Assembly: GCA_039715165.1 (NCBI GenBank)
Contig: JBDLHX010000072.1
Coordinates: 1 to 12,357, forward strand
Direction of reading: 5' to 3'
DNA length: 12,357 nucleotides
Origin: JAHEEL01 sp039715165
Lineage (GTDB): Bacteria; Actinomycetota; Acidimicrobiia; Spongiisociales; UBA5794
A program made the position numbers and the translations under genes. The notes under the pieces are model-generated. The model did not search any database and was not told where the DNA came from. It saw nothing but the letters and a program-made list of their open reading frames with translations. Of this stretch, positions 4,467 to 11,908 are shown in pieces. Numbering within the stretch: the first letter of the stretch is position 1; each line of letters starts with the position of its first letter.

Positions 4467-6194
4467 ATGCCAGAGCAACTCACAGGCGCCCAAGCGCTCA
4501 TTCGATCACTCGAGCACGAGGGAGTCGACGTTATCTTCGGCATGCCCGGCGGCGCGATTCTCAAGGCCTACGACCCGATCATCGAGTCCCCGATCCGTCA
4601 CGTGCTCGCCCGCCACGAACAGGGCGCAGGACACATGGCCTCCGGCTATGCGCACGCCACGGGCCGCGTCGGCGTCGTCATGGTCACCTCTGGTCCGGCA
4701 GCGACGAATCTCCTCACCGCGCTACAGGACGCGTACATGGACTCTGTGCCGATCGTGGCGATCACCGGTCAGGTGGCAACGACGTCGATCGGCAACGACG
4801 CCTTCCAGGAGGCCCACACGTGGGGCATGTCGATGCCCGCGACCAAGCACAATCACCTCGTTACGAGTGCCGATGAGCTCCCCGACGTCGTGCGAGAGGC
4901 GTTCCATCTCGCGTCGACTGGGCGCAAGGGCCCCGTCCTCCTCGACGTCCCGAAAGACGTGCTTGCTGCAACGATGACGTGGCATCGGCCGGGCCAAATC
5001 AAGCTTCCCGGGTACAAGCCGGCAACGGCAGGGCACCCCAGACAGATCAAGGCCGCCGTCGACCTCATCGAGGAGTCGGAGCGGCCCGTGCTCTACATCG
5101 GCGGCGGCGTCGTGGCAGCGGGAGCGACCGACGAACTCGCAGAGTTCACTGAGATGCTCGGCGTCCCAATGGTCACCACGCTCATGGCCCGCGGCGTGTT
5201 CCCGGACTCCCATCCGCTCAATCTCGGGATGCCGGGCATGCATGGCAACTACACGGCAACCACGGCGATGCAGCGCTCGGATCTCCTCATCACGATCGGT
5301 GCCCGCTTCGACGACCGCATCACCGGCGATCCCAAGGCGTTCGCCCCCGGGGCCCGCGTGATTCACGCGGACATCGATCCCGCGGAGATCAGCAAGATCC
5401 GCCTCGCCGACGTACCGATCGTCGGAGACGCGAAGGCGGTTCTCGAGCAGCTCATCGTTGAGACCGGACGCCGGGGACGCCAGAAGCGCCGAACCGAGTG
5501 GCTCGCAGCCGTGAGCGATTGGCAGGAGGACTACCCCCTCGCGTACGAGCAGGACCCGGAGGGGCCCATTCAGCAGCAGTACGTCATCGAAGAGCTCCAC
5601 CGCATCACCGGCGGAGACGCCACGATTGTCGCCGGCGTCGGCCAGCACCAGATGTGGGCATCCCAGTTCTGGGGATTCGAGAAACCGAGAAGGTGGATCA
5701 ACTCTGGTGGACTCGGCACGATGGGCTACGCCGTTCCGGCTGCGGTCGGAGCGAAGGCCGGGACACCGGACGAGGTCGTCTTCGCCATCGACGGCGACGG
5801 ATCGTTCCAAATGACCGGAACCGAGCTCATCACCGCCGCCTTTGAGAAGATCCCCGTCAAGATCGCCGTGCTGAACAACGAGTCGCTCGGCATGGTGAAG
5901 CAGTGGCAGAACCTCTTCTACGACGGTCGGCTCTCGCAGACGGAGCTATCGCCCAGCCTCCCGGACTTCGCCAAGTTCGCTGAGGCGTGCGGCGCCGTTG
6001 GACTGCGAGCCGACCATCCAAGTCAGGTCGCGGACGTGATCGAACAGGCGCTTGCCATCAACGACCGGCCCGTCCTCGTCGAGTTCCGCTGCGATCCGGA
6101 GGCGATGGTCTTCCCGATGGTTCCGGCCGGCGGATCGAACGACGACGTGATCCTGAGTCGGGAAGAATTCATGAGCAGGGAGGAGACGTCGTGA
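4467..6194 (+). CDS. ilvB: Acetolactate synthase large subunit
   Basis: 575 residues, normal for the family. It condenses two pyruvates, or pyruvate with 2-oxobutyrate, to acetolactate or acetohydroxybutyrate using thiamine diphosphate, Mg and FAD, the first common step to Val, Leu and Ile. Catalytic Glu51 lies in RHEQGAGHMA (49-58). The FAD/central domain spans about 190-345. The ThDP motif is GDG (443-445) to NN (470-471). GQHQMWASQFW (392-402) and LGMVKQWQNLFY (474-485) are diagnostic. The start is the ATG at 4467 with GGAG 7 bases upstream. The frame extends upstream to 4410, but that stretch is the attenuator. One stretch is unusual: DAFQEAHTWGMSMPATKH (111-128), where most enzymes read DAFQEAD-x2-GIT-x-P-x-TKH. 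Control is probably by the leader attenuator, plus feedback through IlvN encoded downstream with a 4-bp overlap. Confidence 0.97.
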   Translation: MPEQLTGAQALIRSLEHEGVDVIFGMPGGAILKAYDPIIESPIRHVLARHEQGAGHMASGYAHATGRVGVVMVTSGPAATNLLTALQDAYMDSVPIVAITGQVATTSIGNDAFQEAHTWGMSMPATKHNHLVTSADELPDVVREAFHLASTGRKGPVLLDVPKDVLAATMTWHRPGQIKLPGYKPATAGHPRQIKAAVDLIEESERPVLYIGGGVVAAGATDELAEFTEMLGVPMVTTLMARGVFPDSHPLNLGMPGMHGNYTATTAMQRSDLLITIGARFDDRITGDPKAFAPGARVIHADIDPAEISKIRLADVPIVGDAKAVLEQLIVETGRRGRQKRRTEWLAAVSDWQEDYPLAYEQDPEGPIQQQYVIEELHRITGGDATIVAGVGQHQMWASQFWGFEKPRRWINSGGLGTMGYAVPAAVGAKAGTPDEVVFAIDGDGSFQMTGTELITAAFEKIPVKIAVLNNESLGMVKQWQNLFYDGRLSQTELSPSLPDFAKFAEACGAVGLRADHPSQVADVIEQALAINDRPVLVEFRCDPEAMVFPMVPAGGSNDDVILSREEFMSREETS

Positions 6195-6691
6195 AACACG
6201 TCATCGCCGTCCTCGTCGAGAACAAGCCGGGCGTGCTCGCACGCATTTCGTCGATGTTCGCCAGGCGCGGGTTCAACATCCACTCCCTGACGGTCGGTCC
6301 CACGGAGGATTCGTCCATGTCGCGTATGACGGTCGTCGTCGACGGCCCCGAGATGGAGCAGATCGTCAAGCAGCTCTACAAGCTCGTCCACACAGTCAAG
6401 GTCACCGAGTTCGAGCCGGGTGTGGCGATCGAGCGCGAGATCATGCTCGTTCGCGTGAATGCCGATCCAAAGCGCAGGGGCGAGATCCTCGACGCTGCCC
6501 GGGTGTGCGAAGCCAAAGCCGTCGACGTCGGCTCCTCGAGCATCACCTTCGAGATGACCGGCACGCCGAACCGGCTCGCCGACTTCCTCCAGCTGATGAG
6601 CACGTACGGGATCGTCTCCCTGGCGAAATCGGGGCGCATCGCCCTCGCGAGGGATCAGAAGACCATGAAGAACAACAAGAAAAGCGCCTGA
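6191..6691 (+). CDS. ilvN: Acetolactate synthase small (regulatory) subunit
   Basis: 166 residues with the GTG at 6191 as start, overlapping the ilvB stop as GTGA. AGGGAGGAG at 6177-6185 is a strong ribosome site 5 bases before it. A longer in-frame reading from 5987 lies inside ilvB and lacks family similarity. The protein begins with an ACT domain (about 2-75): NKPGVLARISSMFARRGFNIHSL (12-34) contains the Gly and Asn that shape the valine-binding site, followed by SRMTVVV. The C-terminal domain (about 80-155) contains DAARVCEAKAVDVG and ends in a short basic tail. IlvN activates IlvB and carries feedback inhibition by branched-chain amino acids. ilvC follows after 9 bp. Confidence 0.95.
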   Translation: MKHVIAVLVENKPGVLARISSMFARRGFNIHSLTVGPTEDSSMSRMTVVVDGPEMEQIVKQLYKLVHTVKVTEFEPGVAIEREIMLVRVNADPKRRGEILDAARVCEAKAVDVGSSSITFEMTGTPNRLADFLQLMSTYGIVSLAKSGRIALARDQKTMKNNKKSA

Positions 6692-6700
6692 GGAGGCCCC

Positions 6701-7714
6701 ATGCCCACCATGTACTACGAAGGGGACGCCGAGCCGGCGCTGATCGCCCGCCGCAAGGTCGCGGTCATCGGGTTCGGAAGTCAGGGACACGCCCACGCCA
6801 TGAACCTCAAGGACTCGGGCGTCGACGTCGTCGTCGGGCTGCGCGACGGCTCGGCGAGGGCAGCTCGTGCCGCTGCGGCCGGGCTCAAGGTCGTCGACCC
6901 GACAGCGGCTGCCGACTGGGCCGACGTCATCATGATCCTCGTCCCGGACCAGAACCAGGCCGATCTCTACGACAACGTCATTGCCCCGAACCTCGCCGCA
7001 GGCGACATGCTGCTCTTCGCCCACGGCTTCAACATCCACTTCGGATATATCACGCCGCCGCCGGATGTCGACGTCGCCATGATTGCCCCAAAGGGACCCG
7101 GGCACCTCGTGCGGCGACAGTACGTGGAAGGCAGTGGCGTACCTTCTCTCATCGCCGTCCACCAGGACGCCACGGGCGACGCGAAAGCCGTCGCCCTCTC
7201 GTATGCCCACGGCATCGGAGGGACGCGGGCGGGCGTCATCGAGACGACGTTCCGTGACGAGACCGAGACCGATCTCTTCGGCGAGCAAGTCATCCTCTGC
7301 GGGGGCGTCGACTCGATGATCCGTGCCGCGTTCGAGACCCTCACCGAGGCCGGGTATGCGGACGAGATGGCGTACTTCGAGGTGCTCCACGAGCTCAAGC
7401 TCATCGTCGATCTCCTCTATGAGGGAGGGATCTCGTGGATGAGGCACTCCGTGTCGGACACCGCCGAGTACGGCGACATCTCCCGGGGGCCACGAATCGT
7501 CACGGACGAGACGAAAGCGGAGATGCGAAAGATCCTGACCGAGATCCAGTCGGGCGAGTTCGCGAAGGAGTGGATGGCCGAGTACCGCGACGGTGCCCCG
7601 AACCTTCTCGCCGCAAGGTCGGCCGTTGCCGAGCACCCGATCGAGCGTGTCGGACGGGACCTCCGAGCGATGATGCCGTTCCTCGCGGAGAAGAGACCCG
7701 AGGACGACGTATGA
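6701..7714 (+). CDS. ilvC: Ketol-acid reductoisomerase, class I (NADP+)
   Basis: 337 residues, the class I (short) form. It isomerises and reduces acetolactate and acetohydroxybutyrate to dihydroxy acids with Mg and NADPH. The Rossmann motif GFGSQGHAH is at 24-32, followed by VVVGLRDGSARA (43-54), whose Arg48 and Ser51 fit NADPH preference. Catalytic residues visible are K131 (APKGPGH), D191 and E195 (ETETDLFGEQ), E227 and E231 (FEVLHELKL), and S252 in the WMRHSVSDTAEYGD segment. AGGAGG at 6691-6696 precedes the ATG, overlapping the last base of the ilvN stop. The ilvC stop TGA overlaps the ATG of a 22-codon ORF that leads into leuA. Confidence 0.97.
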   Translation: MPTMYYEGDAEPALIARRKVAVIGFGSQGHAHAMNLKDSGVDVVVGLRDGSARAARAAAAGLKVVDPTAAADWADVIMILVPDQNQADLYDNVIAPNLAAGDMLLFAHGFNIHFGYITPPPDVDVAMIAPKGPGHLVRRQYVEGSGVPSLIAVHQDATGDAKAVALSYAHGIGGTRAGVIETTFRDETETDLFGEQVILCGGVDSMIRAAFETLTEAGYADEMAYFEVLHELKLIVDLLYEGGISWMRHSVSDTAEYGDISRGPRIVTDETKAEMRKILTEIQSGEFAKEWMAEYRDGAPNLLAARSAVAEHPIERVGRDLRAMMPFLAEKRPEDDV

Positions 7715-7779
7715 ATCAAGACACAAGTACGAAGACTGAGGATGACCCCCCGGTAGCCGGAGCTCGGAGTCGCGCATGA
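7711..7779 (+). CDS. 22-codon ORF bridging ilvC and leuA (possible coupling peptide)
   Basis: The ATG at 7711 overlaps the ilvC stop as ATGA, and the TGA at 7777-7779 overlaps the leuA start as ATGA, so this ORF exactly fills the space between the two genes. AGGA (7701-7704) lies 6 bases before it. The 22-residue product is hydrophilic (starts MNQDTSTKTEDD) and matches nothing I know. It includes the decamer AAGTACGAAG (7725-7734), which occurs identically at 10351-10360 at the leuB end, so the segment may have come from an intergenic repeat. It could be translated only to carry ribosomes from ilvC into leuA. Alternatively it may be chance. Confidence 0.4.
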   Translation: MNQDTSTKTEDDPPVAGARSRA

Positions 7780-9308
7780 CGGATCGGTTGATCATCTTCG
7801 ACACCACGCTGCGCGACGGCGAGCAGGCACCCGGCATCGCACTCTCACCGGATGACAAACTCGCCATCGCGACGCAGCTCGCACGACTCGGCGTCGACGT
7901 CATTGAGGCCGGATTCGCCGCTGCGTCGCCGGGAGATTTCGAAGCGGTGCGTCGCATCGCGACCGAGGTCCGGGGTCCGACGATCGCGGCGCTCGCACGG
8001 ACCCACCCAGACGACATCGACCGTGCCGCAGAGGCCCTCGCCCCGGCGGTCCGCTCCCGGATTCATGTGTTCATGTCGACCTCGCCGATCCACATGGAGC
8101 GGATGCTCCACATCACCCCGGCTGAGGCGCTTGTCTCGATCACCGAGGGCGTGACACGAGCACGGGGATACACGGACGATGTGGAGTTCTCACCGCAGGA
8201 TGCGACACGATCGGATCCCGACTTCGTCATCGAGACGTGCAAGGCAGCGGTGGCGGCTGGCGCAACGACGATCAACATCCCGGACACTGTCGGCTACGCC
8301 ATGCCCGCCGAGTTCGCAGCGCTCATCGAGAGAGTCGTACGAGAAGTGCGCAACGGCGACGACGTGATCGTCTCCACGCACTGCCACAACGACCTCGGCA
8401 TGGCCGTTGCCAACTCCCTCGCCGCAATCGGAGCCGGTGCCCGCCAGATCGAGTGCGCCGTGAACGGCATCGGCGAGCGAGCAGGCAACACATCGACGGA
8501 AGAGATCATCATGGCGGTCAAGACCCGCCACGATCACTACGGCGTGGACGTCGGAGCCGACACGACGCAGATCTTCGAGACGTCCCGTCTCGTGTCGCGT
8601 CTTACCGGATATCCGGTGCAGTACAACAAGGCGGTCGTCGGCAGGAACGCCTTCGCCCACGAAGCCGGCATCCATCAACACGGCGTCCTCAAACACCGTG
8701 AGACCTACGAGATCATGGATCCCGCCGACGTCGGTCAGCGGTCGCTGCTCGTGCTCGGGAAGCACTCCGGACGGGCCGCATTCGCCGATGCGATCGACAA
8801 GATGGGCGTCGTGCTCGAGGACGTGGAGTTCCAACAGGCATTCGACCGCTTCAAGGAGCTCGCCGATCGTAAGGGCGAGATCAGCGAGGAGGGCCTCCGG
8901 GGCATCATCGAGGAGGAGACCGGCATCGCTGCCGACGTCGTGAAACTCGTCGGCCTCCACCTCCACGGCGGCGACCACGAGACGCCGATGGCGACCGTCC
9001 GCGTCACTCGAGACGGGGATCCGGTCGAGGTCACAGCGGAAGGTGACGGGATGGTGAACGCCGCCTTCGTGGCGCTCCAGGACGCCTTCGGCTTCCCCGC
9101 CAAGCTCCTCGACTACCGGGTGATGCCGTACACGTCGGGTGCCGACGCCATGGCCGAGGTGAGCGTCATCATCCAGACCGGGCCAACAACGTACTCCGGG
9201 CGCGGCGTCTCCACCGACGTCGTGGAGGGCTCGGCAAGGGCGTTCGTCGCTGCGCTGAACAGGGCTCTCGCCGACCGAGACGGCACGATCATGGAAGGCA
9301 ACGAGTGA
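7776..9308 (+). CDS. leuA: 2-Isopropylmalate synthase, short bacterial type
   Basis: 510 residues. It joins acetyl-CoA and 2-oxoisovalerate to 2-isopropylmalate, the committed step to leucine. The catalytic TIM barrel begins FDTTLRDGEQAPG (8-20). Metal ligands are D13, H202 and H204 (STHCHNDLGMAVANS), followed by the CAVNGIGERAGNTSTEE signature (227-243). NAFAHEAGIHQHGVLKHRETYE (291-312) supports LeuA over homocitrate synthase. The C-terminal allosteric domain (about 390-500) is complete, with VVEGSARAFVAALNRAL near its end, so leucine feedback inhibition is likely. Length and motifs fit the enterobacterial/Bacillus type, not the longer form common in mycobacteria. A citramalate synthase is a less likely alternative given the adjacent leuB. 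GGAG (7766-7769) is 6 bases before the ATG. The stop overlaps leuB. Confidence 0.93.
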   Translation: MTDRLIIFDTTLRDGEQAPGIALSPDDKLAIATQLARLGVDVIEAGFAAASPGDFEAVRRIATEVRGPTIAALARTHPDDIDRAAEALAPAVRSRIHVFMSTSPIHMERMLHITPAEALVSITEGVTRARGYTDDVEFSPQDATRSDPDFVIETCKAAVAAGATTINIPDTVGYAMPAEFAALIERVVREVRNGDDVIVSTHCHNDLGMAVANSLAAIGAGARQIECAVNGIGERAGNTSTEEIIMAVKTRHDHYGVDVGADTTQIFETSRLVSRLTGYPVQYNKAVVGRNAFAHEAGIHQHGVLKHRETYEIMDPADVGQRSLLVLGKHSGRAAFADAIDKMGVVLEDVEFQQAFDRFKELADRKGEISEEGLRGIIEEETGIAADVVKLVGLHLHGGDHETPMATVRVTRDGDPVEVTAEGDGMVNAAFVALQDAFGFPAKLLDYRVMPYTSGADAMAEVSVIIQTGPTTYSGRGVSTDVVEGSARAFVAALNRALADRDGTIMEGNE

Positions 9309-10363
9309 ACCGCGTCGTCCTCATCCCGGGTGACGGGATCGGCCCCGAAGTGGTCGCCGAGGCGCGCAAGGTCCTCGACGCCGTCGGGACTCGCTTCGCA
9401 GCGTCTTTCGACTTCGAGGAACATCTCATCGGCGGCGCCGCGATCGACGCCGCCGGCGACCCGCTCCCGACCTCGACGCTCGAAGCATGCCGCGCTGCGG
9501 ATGCGGTGATCCTCGGTGCTGTGGGCGGCCCCAAGTGGGACGATCCGCTTGCAAAGACCCGACCCGAGGACGGCCTGCTCGCAATCCGCGCGGAGCTCGG
9601 TCTCTATGCCAATCTTCGCCCGATCCAGGTTCACTTCCCCGACAAGTCCCCGCTCCGGGATGCTCACGACGTCGACATCCTCTTCGTCCGCGAGCTCACC
9701 GGTGGGATCTACTTCGGGCCGTCCCAACTCTCGGAGGACGGCACCGTCGCCCGCAATGAGATGGTCTACTCGGTGCCGGAGGTGGAGCGCGTTGTGCGAA
9801 TCGCGGCAGAGGCGGCCCGGACGCGAGATGGGAAGGTCACGTCGGTCGACAAGGCGAACGTGCTCGAGGTATCGCGACTGTGGCGGCGCGCCGCCCAGCG
9901 CGTGATGGACGAGGAGTACCCGGACGTTGGGTACGAGGTCGTGCTTGTCGACGCCATGGCGATGCACTTGCTCTCGCGGCCTCGCGACTTCGACGTCGTC
10001 GTCACCGCGAACCTCTTCGGCGACATCCTCACCGATGAAGCGTCGATGCTGCCGGGCTCGCTCGGGATGCTGCCGTCGGCCTCGCTCGGCGACGGCCCAC
10101 CCGGCCTGTACGAACCGGTGCACGGCTCCGCCCCCGACATCACGGGCAGAGGTGTGGCGAATCCCCTCGCAGCGATCCTCGCCGCGGCGATGGCGCTGCG
10201 GCACTCCCTTGATCTTCCGGAAGCCGCGGATGCGGTCGAGACGGCGGTCGATGCCGTGCTCGCGGCAGGGATCCATACAGCTGATCTCGCGGGAGACGGA
10301 CCCGCCGCATCGACGAGTGAGGTCGGGAGCGCTGTAGCCAGCGCGGTTGAAAGTACGAAGTAG
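9305..10363 (+). CDS. leuB: 3-Isopropylmalate dehydrogenase
   Basis: 352 residues. It oxidises and decarboxylates 3-isopropylmalate to 2-oxoisocaproate with NAD+. The start is the GTG at 9305, overlapping leuA as GTGA, with GGAAGG upstream. The N-terminus VVLIPGDGIGPEV is typical. Substrate arginines are R95, R105 and R129; Y155 (MVYS) and K183 (VDKANVLE) are the catalytic pair; D216, D240 and D244 (FGDILTDEAS) bind the metal. The NAD-binding segment EPVHGSAPDITGRGVANP is at 270-287. The loop after GGIYFG is short and lacks the usual PRG. The last codons and the stop lie in the repeat beginning at 10349, so the C-terminal ESTK is probably repeat-derived. leuCD, needed to form its substrate, are not in the window. 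Confidence 0.96.
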   Translation: MNRVVLIPGDGIGPEVVAEARKVLDAVGTRFAASFDFEEHLIGGAAIDAAGDPLPTSTLEACRAADAVILGAVGGPKWDDPLAKTRPEDGLLAIRAELGLYANLRPIQVHFPDKSPLRDAHDVDILFVRELTGGIYFGPSQLSEDGTVARNEMVYSVPEVERVVRIAAEAARTRDGKVTSVDKANVLEVSRLWRRAAQRVMDEEYPDVGYEVVLVDAMAMHLLSRPRDFDVVVTANLFGDILTDEASMLPGSLGMLPSASLGDGPPGLYEPVHGSAPDITGRGVANPLAAILAAAMALRHSLDLPEAADAVETAVDAVLAAGIHTADLAGDGPAASTSEVGSAVASAVESTK

Positions 10364-10423
10364 AAAGTAGAAAGTAGAGGGGAAAGCAGAAAGAGCCGAC
10401 GCCGGGGCTCTCTACTCTCTGCT
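10349..10423. repeat. Palindromic repeat with tandem AGTAG heptamers (copy 2), possible leuB-end terminator
   Basis: Four 7-nt units, GAAAGTA, CGAAGTA, GAAAGTA, GAAAGTA, fill 10349-10376. A GC-rich centre follows, with AGAGCC (10392-10397) paired to GGCTCT (10406-10411). The outer arms AGCAGA (10385-10390) and TCTGCT (10418-10423) also pair, and AGTAGAG (10373-10379) is complementary to CTCTACT (10410-10416). The order (three AGTAG units, GC centre, CTACT arm) matches copy 1 at 1580-1625 read on the minus strand. It contains the leuB stop codon and ends 5 bp before the next start. No T run follows, so a terminator role is uncertain. Confidence 0.65.
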
Positions 10424-10428
10424 GACAT

Positions 10429-11862
10429 ATGCGACGCGTTCTCGCCATCGTTGCCGTTCTCGTGTTCGCCGTGTCGTGCACAAGTGGCACAGTCGAGACG
10501 ACAGACGTGCCCGTCACGATGAGTCTCGCGCCGCCCACGACACTCCCGTTTCTCCCCGGCTCGGTCGGAATCGGTGACGAGTACTACCCGACGCTCGGGA
10601 ACGGCGGATACGACGTCCAGCGCTACGACCTCGATGTGATCTACGGAACCAACGGCGATGTCACGATCGAAGCAGTGATCACCGCGGTAGCGGAGATGAA
10701 TCTCAGCCGGTTCAACCTTGATTTCGCCGGCTGGGAGATCGATCAACTCGAGATCGACGGGGTTGCCACCGACTACGAGCGCGGGGATACAGAACTCGTC
10801 GTCGACCATGTCCGCATCGCCTCGGGCACCGAGTTCGAGGTTGGTGTCACCTACCGGGGCGTGCCGGAGCCGATCCAGTCCCAGGCGCTCCCCTTCCCCC
10901 TCGGTTGGTTCTCGGGCCCGGAAGACGAGCAGTTCGTTGTCGCCCAGCCCGACGGCGCGCACGCCTGGTTCCCCAACAACGATCACCCACTCGACAAGGC
11001 GACCTTCGCCTTCCAGATCACGGTTCCAAGCGGCTTCGTCGCGGCAGCGAACGGGGAACTCACCGACGTGACCGAGAACGGTGCAACCACGACGTATTCA
11101 TGGGACATGGACGACCCGATGGCCAGCTACCTCGCCACCGTCATCATCGGGGAGACCTGGGCGATCGTCGACGACGTCGCCTCCACCGACACCTCCGGGA
11201 TCCCGATCCGCAACGTCCTCCCACCCGACCTAACCGAAGATGCCCACGAGGCGCTCGCGAAGACCGGTGAGATGATGACGCTCCTCGAAGAGTCCTTCGG
11301 ACCGTATCCGTTCGACGAATACGGGATTGCGGTCGTTGGAGGATTCGAGCATGCGCTCGAGAACCAGACGCTCTCGGTATTCGGCAGGACCATGGTGGAT
11401 CGTCCCTACTTCGAGTACGTGCTCGTCCATGAACTCGCTCATCAGTGGTTCGGGGATTCGGTCTCGGTCGCCCAGTGGAGCGACATCTGGCTCAACGAGG
11501 GCTTCGCCACCTTCGCCGAACTGCTCTGGGTCGAACATCTCTACGGACCCGCCGCATATCGGGAAGAGGTCGCGAACCGAAAGGATGCTGCACTGACGGG
11601 CGAGTACGGACCGCCTGGTACGCCCTCGCCACGCGATCTCTTCAACCGCACCGTTTACCAGCGGGGTTCATTCGTGCTCGTCGCCCTCCGGAACGAAGTG
11701 GGCGACGACGCCTTCTTCGAGATCCTCCAAGCGCATGCCGCTCGCCACGCGAACGGAAATGTGACGACCGACGAATTCATCGCTCTCGCCGAGGAGATCT
11801 CCGGACGCGACCTCGCCTCCCTCTTCGACACGTGGCTCTACGGCGAGGAGATGCCGAAGTGA
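10429..11862 (+). CDS. M1-family zinc metallopeptidase, predicted lipoprotein
   Basis: 477 residues. The N-terminus MRRVLAIVAVLVFAVSC is a signal peptide with a lipobox-like AVSC, so C17 is the probable lipidated residue and the protein would be anchored outside the membrane. A Thr/Pro-rich linker leads to an M1-type beta domain (about 58-245). The catalytic domain has HELAH (334-338) and, 18 residues on, E357 in WLNEGFATF: the zinc site HExxH-x18-E with general base E335. Y410 (VYQRGSF) fits the transition-state tyrosine. The GxMEN exopeptidase motif appears as HALENQT (308-314), so aminopeptidase action is likely though the motif is altered. The protein lacks the long C-terminal helical domain of PepN, as expected for short M1 members. 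No clear ribosome site lies before the ATG, and the repeat palindrome ends 5 bp upstream. Confidence 0.88.
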   Translation: MRRVLAIVAVLVFAVSCTSGTVETTDVPVTMSLAPPTTLPFLPGSVGIGDEYYPTLGNGGYDVQRYDLDVIYGTNGDVTIEAVITAVAEMNLSRFNLDFAGWEIDQLEIDGVATDYERGDTELVVDHVRIASGTEFEVGVTYRGVPEPIQSQALPFPLGWFSGPEDEQFVVAQPDGAHAWFPNNDHPLDKATFAFQITVPSGFVAAANGELTDVTENGATTTYSWDMDDPMASYLATVIIGETWAIVDDVASTDTSGIPIRNVLPPDLTEDAHEALAKTGEMMTLLEESFGPYPFDEYGIAVVGGFEHALENQTLSVFGRTMVDRPYFEYVLVHELAHQWFGDSVSVAQWSDIWLNEGFATFAELLWVEHLYGPAAYREEVANRKDAALTGEYGPPGTPSPRDLFNRTVYQRGSFVLVALRNEVGDDAFFEILQAHAARHANGNVTTDEFIALAEEISGRDLASLFDTWLYGEEMPK

Positions 11863-11908
11863 GGGCTACCGTCGTCGCGAGGACAGGACGCGTCGAACGG
11901 AGACCACG

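Noticed and set aside
5987..6190. N-terminal extension of ilvN
   Set aside because: It overlaps the 3' end of ilvB in another frame and lacks ACT similarity; the GTG at 6191 has a strong ribosome site.
6023..8017. 664-codon minus-strand ORF across ilvB-ilvN-ilvC-leuA
   Set aside because: It spans several well-identified genes on the other strand; long antisense frames are common in GC-rich DNA and the product has no recognisable motif.
9113..10276. 387-codon minus-strand ORF opposite leuB
   Set aside because: Shadow of leuB codon bias; no motifs.
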